Of a stretch of DNA of 9,792 nt, positions 6,814 to 9,792 are shown in pieces. Position 1 is the stretch's first letter; the number at the start of each line of letters is the position of its first letter. This stretch comes from Acidobacteriota bacterium (GTDB lineage: Bacteria; Acidobacteriota; Terriglobia; UBA7540): contig JAKASH010000067.1 of assembly GCA_021828225.1 (NCBI GenBank), forward strand, positions 1 through 9,792, written 5' to 3'. A program made the position numbers and the translations under genes. The notes under the pieces are model-generated. The model was not told where the DNA came from. It saw nothing but the letters and a program-made list of their open reading frames with translations, and made no database searches.

Positions 6814-7475
6814 GGTCAATCCTCCGTTCCTGTTTTAGGTGAGCTTGCGGGTTCAGCAGATTCATATCACATTGTTGCCAAGAGGGAAAGCGAACTTGTA
6901 AGAAAGATTTGAGATCGGCGTCCACGTTTCCGATGCCGGCAGGGTCGTGCGAAGCTCGCCGATGGCCAATGGCAATCGGTTGCACCCGATTCGTTTACCG
7001 CTCGCACAGGCCGATGGGTGTGGGGGGCGAGATAGCCGCCGCCCGCCGCCACGTCCTCCGAGAGACGGCACGGAGATCGCCGTCGTGCGCTCGTTCCCGG
7101 GGTTATGACTTGATTTCAGAAATGCCCCGTTATAACGTAATTGTGGTGATGCAGTAATCCTGACTTGGCGAGGGGGAGGCCTATCGGTTCGCCACTGGTC
7201 TGAGAGCAGACCCTCAGAAGAGCCGGCCGAAGAGAGCCAATAATCCTGGTCGTTCAGGCCATGGGTCAAACCTGCTGTTGACTTGTTTTCGTCCACGGGA
7301 AAGAGAGTCCATGCGTTTCAGGGGCAGGGCAGCGGAGACTTATATCCCGCGGGCGGGTCAGCCGAACGCAGACCGGCAAGGCAGGACCGGCCCTGCGCCT
7401 GTCAGGTTGTTTCCCGGGATGAGCACAGAATCATAGGGCTTGCAACGCGAGCGGAAGGAAGAGGGAGATAGTGCT
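6814..7475. other. Long gene-free region between divergent genes
   Basis: These 660 bases separate the divergent oxidoreductase and small membrane-protein genes. Open frames here, including a 144-codon one on the minus strand (6862-7296), are low-complexity Arg/Pro/Gly-rich translations of GC-rich DNA without recognisable domains or ribosome sites. Visible structures are a LacI-type operator-like site (6971-6984), a perfect CGTTATAACG palindrome (7128-7137), the hairpin GGTCTG/CAGACC (7197-7202 with 7207-7212), and GCAGG/CCTGC (7381-7385 with 7392-7396). I compared it by eye with RNase P RNA, SRP RNA and common riboswitches and found no match. It could hold an unlisted small RNA or the remains of a lost gene. 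Confidence 0.5.
6971..6984 (-). promoter_or_regulatory. Possible LacI/GalR-family operator
   Basis: Read on the minus strand, TGCAACCGATTGCC fits the family pattern TGNAANCGNTTNCA at nine of ten fixed bases, including the central AANCGNTT. It lies about 160 bases upstream of the sugar-type oxidoreductase start, a sensible place for control by a sugar-sensing repressor. One match of this kind can arise by chance, and no such regulator is in the window. Confidence 0.25.
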
Positions 7476-7685
7476 ATGTACGATCCACAAGCCATTCAAC
7501 TTATCGTGTTCTTAGTAGTTGTCGGTTTCATTCTGCTCTTTGTCCTGGGACTGATTTACGGATTGTTTCTGCTGGCCAAGATTCGCTCTCAGGCCGTGCG
7601 AATCAACAAGAGCCTTGACGAGCTCCTGGCAAGATCTGCAACGAATCCCACGTCCGCGAGCGCGTCCAAGCCCTCCCAATCATAG
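7476..7685 (+). CDS. Small single-pass membrane protein, unknown function
   Basis: This is a 69-residue protein I do not recognise. After MYDPQAIQ comes one long hydrophobic stretch (about residues 9-31, IQLIVFLVVVGFILLFVLGLIYG and following LFLLA). Then follow a basic turn (KIRSQAVR, 36-43), a short amphipathic helix INKSLDELLAR (44-54), and a Ser/Thr/Ala-rich disordered tail. The basic residues after the helix predict the C-terminus in the cytoplasm. GAGGGAG (7461-7467) is 8 bases before ATG 7476, a good ribosome site; an upstream in-frame TTG at 7440 is less likely. It has no same-strand neighbour nearby and converges with the XRE gene. Reading frame, ribosome site and topology all look genuine, but no role can be assigned. 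Confidence 0.72.
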   Translation: MYDPQAIQLIVFLVVVGFILLFVLGLIYGLFLLAKIRSQAVRINKSLDELLARSATNPTSASASKPSQS

Positions 7686-7751
7686 GTTCCCTATTTCAGC
7701 CGCATTCCCCTCTGGTACCTCAGGGCATAAGCTCGGGGCACGCCGGGTGCA

Positions 7752-7819
7752 GGGCCCAAAGGTCCATTTGCCTGCAAGTTTAGGGTCCCTGCCGGCATGG
7801 CGCATGCTGTGCCCTGACG
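7752..7819. repeat. Second copy of the branched palindromic repeat
   Basis: It begins with GGGCCCAAAGGTCC and ends with the hairpin GGCATGGC-GCAT-GCTGTGCC (two G-T pairs) followed by CTGACG. Its length is 68 bases, against 66 for 4648-4713. Both copies have a GGGCC-AA-GG-CC hairpin first, a GGCA-TGCC hairpin second and the identical end CTGTGCCCTGACG. It lies between the convergent ends of the small membrane-protein gene and the XRE gene. The outer stem seen in the first copy is not evident here. Confidence 0.5.
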
Positions 7820-7874
7820 CTTGTCGGATTTCAGCCATGTTACGAATGATCCAGGTTCGGGCGCCTACAGGGAC

Positions 7875-8213
7875 TTATTCTTTGCTGAGCTTGCTGGCAA
7901 GAGTCAGAAGCAGCTTGCGGTTGGCGGTGGTCATCGTTTCAAAGGACTTGACCAGCCTGCGGACGGACTTCGACTGGCTCGCCGGGGCAGGAACTCGCGG
8001 GGCTGCGGGATGGCCTGTTCCGCGAAAAAGAAGCTGATAAGGCTCGACTTCCAGAGCTTTGGCAAATTTGTCCAGGGTGGTCAGGGAAGGAGCGGTGTAG
8101 CCGCCTTCAACGCGGGAAATGTAGGAACGCAGCAACCCTGAGCGCTTTTCAATGTCACCCTGTGATAGCCCTTTGGCTTCGCGAAGGGCACGGATTCGCT
8201 TTCCGATATCCAT
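7875..8213 (-). CDS. XRE-family (Cro/CI-type) HTH transcriptional regulator
   Basis: This 112-residue protein has an N-terminal helix-turn-helix of the XRE/HTH_3 type at about residues 4-62. Hallmarks are IGKRIRALREAKGLSQGDIEKRSGL, the recognition helix RSYISRVEGGYTAPSLTTL and the closing KFAKALEVEPYQLLF. A Pro/Ala linker (about 69-80) follows, then a short basic, helical C-terminal part (SVRRLVKSFETMTTANRKLLLTLASKLSKE) that may serve dimerisation. There is no ligand-binding or peptidase domain. It probably binds DNA as a dimer and, like many small XRE proteins, may control its own gene: overlapping inverted repeats lie just upstream. No Shine-Dalgarno sequence precedes ATG 8211-8213. Targets are unknown; the SIS gene 124 bases upstream on the same strand is one possible partner. 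Confidence 0.93.
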   Translation of the reverse strand: MDIGKRIRALREAKGLSQGDIEKRSGLLRSYISRVEGGYTAPSLTTLDKFAKALEVEPYQLLFRGTGHPAAPRVPAPASQSKSVRRLVKSFETMTTANRKLLLTLASKLSKE

Positions 8214-8219
8214 ACGTTT

Positions 8220-8258
8220 ATGAAATCAGAAACGAAGTTTATTGTCAATAATATTGTA
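8220..8258 (-). promoter_or_regulatory. XRE gene promoter with overlapping palindromic half-sites
   Basis: The tract TATTG-T-CAATA-A-TATTG (8240-8256) forms two overlapping perfect inverted repeats in an AT-rich island. On the minus strand the first contains a perfect -35 TTGACA (8248-8243), 17 bases before TTTCAT (8225-8220). That would place the transcript start at about the A of the ATG, that is, a leaderless mRNA. An alternative is the better -10 TACAAT (8258-8253), with a poor -35, giving a leader of about 30 bases. Either way the palindromes overlap promoter elements, as expected for self-repression. Confidence 0.42.
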
Positions 8259-8309
8259 TTGCCGAAATAACGCACTTTTGGAACTATGTAATACAAAGTT
8301 ACTATGTGG

Positions 8310-8333
8310 CTGGCCTGATTCTTGAGAGGCCAG
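8310..8333. repeat. Stem-loop after the SIS gene
   Basis: CTGGCCT (8310-8316) pairs perfectly with AGGCCAG (8327-8333) around a 10-base loop. It starts 5 bases beyond the SIS stop codon on the minus strand. No T-run follows on that strand, so it is at best a weak or T-less terminator, or an mRNA-end stabiliser. Nearby, ACTATGT occurs twice 18 bases apart (8283-8289 and 8301-8307). Confidence 0.4.
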
Positions 8334-8337
8334 AGGC

Positions 8338-9381
8338 TTAATGGCCTCGGCTGGAGCCGCGCGGGGCAGTCTGGGCCGCGTAATGGGTTACAAGATCGAG
8401 AAATGCCAAGGCAAGTAATGCTCCTCCGGCTTCCGTCAGGACCGGCAACAATACGGCCAGATTTGCTCGCTCTGAAAGCTGGCGATCGTTGCCGTCGGTA
8501 ATGGCGAAGATTTTCTGATCAGCCTTTTGCCTGTGCTCCCGGACTGACTCGTGAACCTGCTCTTTCAGCCCGCAGCGCGACGAGGAAAGATAAAGAATTC
8601 CCTCGCCGGGCTCCGGTGTGTGGTGGAATGCCTGGTGAAAGTGCAGCAGTTCGCAGGCGTGGGAGTTGACCCCGGCCAGCTTCCCAAGCTGGTCTGCGGC
8701 CTGCATTGCCACCGGATGAAACGGGCCTCCGCCCACCACGAAGGCTTTCGGCAGGGGGGCCAGTTCGCTGGCAAGCGCGCGGCCTGCATCGGAAATCTGA
8801 TTCAGGACCCACTCGACATGCCGGGGCAGCTTCGCAAGCTCTTCCTCGAACTCGGCGAGATGCCGGGCCGAGCCTTTGAGAACCGGGGCAGCCGCCGCAG
8901 CCAAATAGAACATCACGGCGTGCCGGCAAAAAACCGACAGGGCTCCTTCGGCCGGGGACGCTCCAGCAAAGTAATTAACGACGGCGTCCGCCAGTTTAAC
9001 GAGCTCGCTTGTGGGGCTGGTCGTTACTGCCCAGACAATCGCCCCACGGCTCCTGGCTCTCCTGGCCGCCTGCACGGTCTCTTCATCCTCACCCGAGCTT
9101 GAGACCACAATCACAAGCGAGCGAACGGCAAGCGCCGGAATCGTATAGGCGCTGAAAGCCGCCGGCCGCCGCACGATGACCGGCACACCCAGGAGGGATT
9201 CAAAAGCCCAGGCGCCACTCAGTGCCGCCATGTAAGAGGATCCGTCGCCGACCATAAAGACGGGCCGTTCAGTCCAACTGGCACGCCGGATCAGAGCGTC
9301 GTACTGAGGCCGGCCTTCCTCCGACATCTGCTGCAGGGCATGGGGGATTTCCAGAAGTTCGTTCTTAATGTTCACGCTCAC
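8338..9381 (-). CDS. Two-SIS-domain sugar-phosphate isomerase/aminotransferase-like protein
   Basis: The 347 residues resemble the isomerase half of glucosamine-6-phosphate synthase (GlmS) and its stand-alone relatives (AgaS and FrlB groups), which act on phosphorylated amino sugars or related compounds in the cytosol. The family's N-terminal NELLEIPHALQQM is present. SIS domain 1 (about 25-165) carries VGDGSSYMAA (44-53) and VSSSGEDEET (93-102), and SIS domain 2 (about 205-335) carries VVGGGPFHPVAMQAADQLGKL (from 215). The glutaminase domain of GlmS is absent. The usual GlmS ELKHG segment reads ELLHFHQAF (244-252), so the exact reaction may differ. The most upstream start after an in-frame TAA is GTG 9379-9381. 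A second GTG follows two codons on, and GAGGTGA overlaps the first, so the start is uncertain by a few codons. Confidence 0.88.
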   Translation of the reverse strand: MSVNIKNELLEIPHALQQMSEEGRPQYDALIRRASWTERPVFMVGDGSSYMAALSGAWAFESLLGVPVIVRRPAAFSAYTIPALAVRSLVIVVSSSGEDEETVQAARRARSRGAIVWAVTTSPTSELVKLADAVVNYFAGASPAEGALSVFCRHAVMFYLAAAAAPVLKGSARHLAEFEEELAKLPRHVEWVLNQISDAGRALASELAPLPKAFVVGGGPFHPVAMQAADQLGKLAGVNSHACELLHFHQAFHHTPEPGEGILYLSSSRCGLKEQVHESVREHRQKADQKIFAITDGNDRQLSERANLAVLLPVLTEAGGALLALAFLDLVTHYAAQTAPRGSSRGH

Positions 9382-9709
9382 CTCGATTTAGGTTTTTCGA
9401 CCGCAATTGGAGTGTGCCACAAAAGGCTGATTTCAATTATAATAACTCGGAGAGGAAAAAGGCGGTTTCACGCGAACGGAAGGGCTGGAGAGCGATACTT
9501 GTACCTCCACGCGTTCCTTAACTTATCGGCAATGCCAGCAACAGGCAGCACAGGGGATCTGACCATCATCCATGAACGATTTCGATTTTGGCGCGATGCT
9601 CTGTGGGCATTCTGAAGAATCCGGCCTAAGCGTGGAACTGTCTCGAATTTTATGTAACGCTCCCTAGTTTTGAATCGTCATAAAAAAAATGGGATCAGGA
9701 TTGGGAAAA
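9382..9709. other. Gene-free region between divergent SIS and lipoprotein genes
   Basis: This 328-base stretch must hold both promoters. The only strong element is ATTATAAT (9436-9443), which contains a TATAAT on each strand and could serve as a -10 in either direction. No good -35 was found 16-18 bases away on either side. A 31-codon frame (9572-9667) has no properly spaced ribosome site. I saw no RNA gene or repeat. Confidence 0.4.
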
Positions 9710-9792
9710 GTGTCAACCAAACTAAAAATCTTGGGGTTGTTTCTGGCCGCGTCCATGGCCGTCCTGCTTGTTACGGGTTGTTCTGAAAAGAC
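9710..9792 (+). CDS. N-terminus of a lipoprotein (cut by the window end)
   Basis: The open frame runs off the right edge. From GTG 9710 it reads MSTKLKILGLFLAASMAVLL then VTGCSEK: a basic n-region, a hydrophobic core and the lipobox VTGC. Cys24 would be the lipidated first residue of the mature protein, so the product should be anchored in a membrane after signal peptidase II cleavage. AGGA at 9697-9700 is 9 bases before GTG 9710. An in-frame ATG at 9689 would add seven residues but has only a poly-A tract upstream, so GTG is preferred. Too little of the mature part is present to name a family. Confidence 0.7.
   Translation, partial: MSTKLKILGLFLAASMAVLLVTGCSEK

Noticed and set aside
7160..7260. 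Possible TPP riboswitch because of CTGAGA near a hairpin.
   Set aside because: The other conserved blocks of the TPP element are absent, and the downstream gene is not thiamine-related.
6862..7296. A 144-codon minus-strand frame upstream of the oxidoreductase.
   Set aside because: Gly/Arg/Pro-rich composition, no domain and no ribosome site; it looks like a chance open frame in GC-rich DNA.
7278..7306. Possible promoter TTGACT for the small membrane-protein gene.
   Set aside because: No -10-like sequence lies 16-18 bases downstream; the corresponding bases are AAGAGA.
7300..7460. Phrases resembling RNase P RNA (AGAGAGTCC, GGGGCAGGG, ACAGAAT) and the SRP RNA loop (GGAAGGAAG).
   Set aside because: The conserved cores around them are missing and the order does not make the known folds; GGAAGGAAG is part of the purine-rich ribosome site of the small membrane-protein gene.
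9402..9420. A sigma-54-like TGGCAC...TTGC on the minus strand upstream of the SIS gene.
   Set aside because: The GG and GC elements are two bases too far apart; sigma-54 promoters require fixed spacing.
9572..9667. A 31-codon frame (MNDFDFGAMLCGHSEESGLSV...) upstream of the lipoprotein gene.
   Set aside because: The nearest purine-rich tract is about 15 bases from the ATG and nothing else supports it.

Overview
This window looks like a chromosomal, GC-rich segment of a Gram-negative soil-type bacterium, most likely an Acidobacteriota member. That placement is inference. It rests on the gene set (rpsO-pnp, a Tat-exported Gfo/Idh/MocA oxidoreductase, a SIS-domain sugar isomerase) and on intergenic palindromic elements resembling those common in that phylum. 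No rRNA, tRNA, CRISPR array, transposase, phage gene or attachment site was seen.

Layout, left to right. Positions 2-55 carry the last codons of an unseen upstream gene that overlaps folE (GTP cyclohydrolase I, 52-660) by ATGA. A three-hairpin palindromic repeat (688-736) and a short-chain dehydrogenase (744-1454) follow. rpsO (ribosomal protein S15) has its own promoter and is separated from pnp (polynucleotide phosphorylase) by an intrinsic terminator. pnp also ends in a strong terminator. A near-consensus sigma-70-type promoter at 4475-4503 then leads, through about 270 bases of hairpin-rich leader, into a small STAS-domain protein. A repeat-filled gap of about 320 bases follows.

On the minus strand lies a Tat-signal Gfo/Idh/MocA oxidoreductase (5461-6813) with a 660-base gap behind it. 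After this come a plus-strand 69-aa single-pass membrane protein (7476-7685), and on the minus strand an XRE-type regulator (7875-8213) and a two-SIS-domain protein (start about 9381, end 8338). The window ends inside a plus-strand lipoprotein gene.

The genes form several small independent units rather than one system. They are a pterin/folate unit (upstream tail, folE, perhaps the SDR), an RNA translation and decay unit (rpsO, pnp), a signalling protein (STAS), and sugar-related functions (Gfo/Idh/MocA, SIS). I found no convincing new defence, mobile or biosynthetic system. The most notable non-gene signals are four branched palindromic elements, two of which share layout and a 13-base end, and the compact palindromic control region of the XRE gene, which may also be transcribed without a leader.
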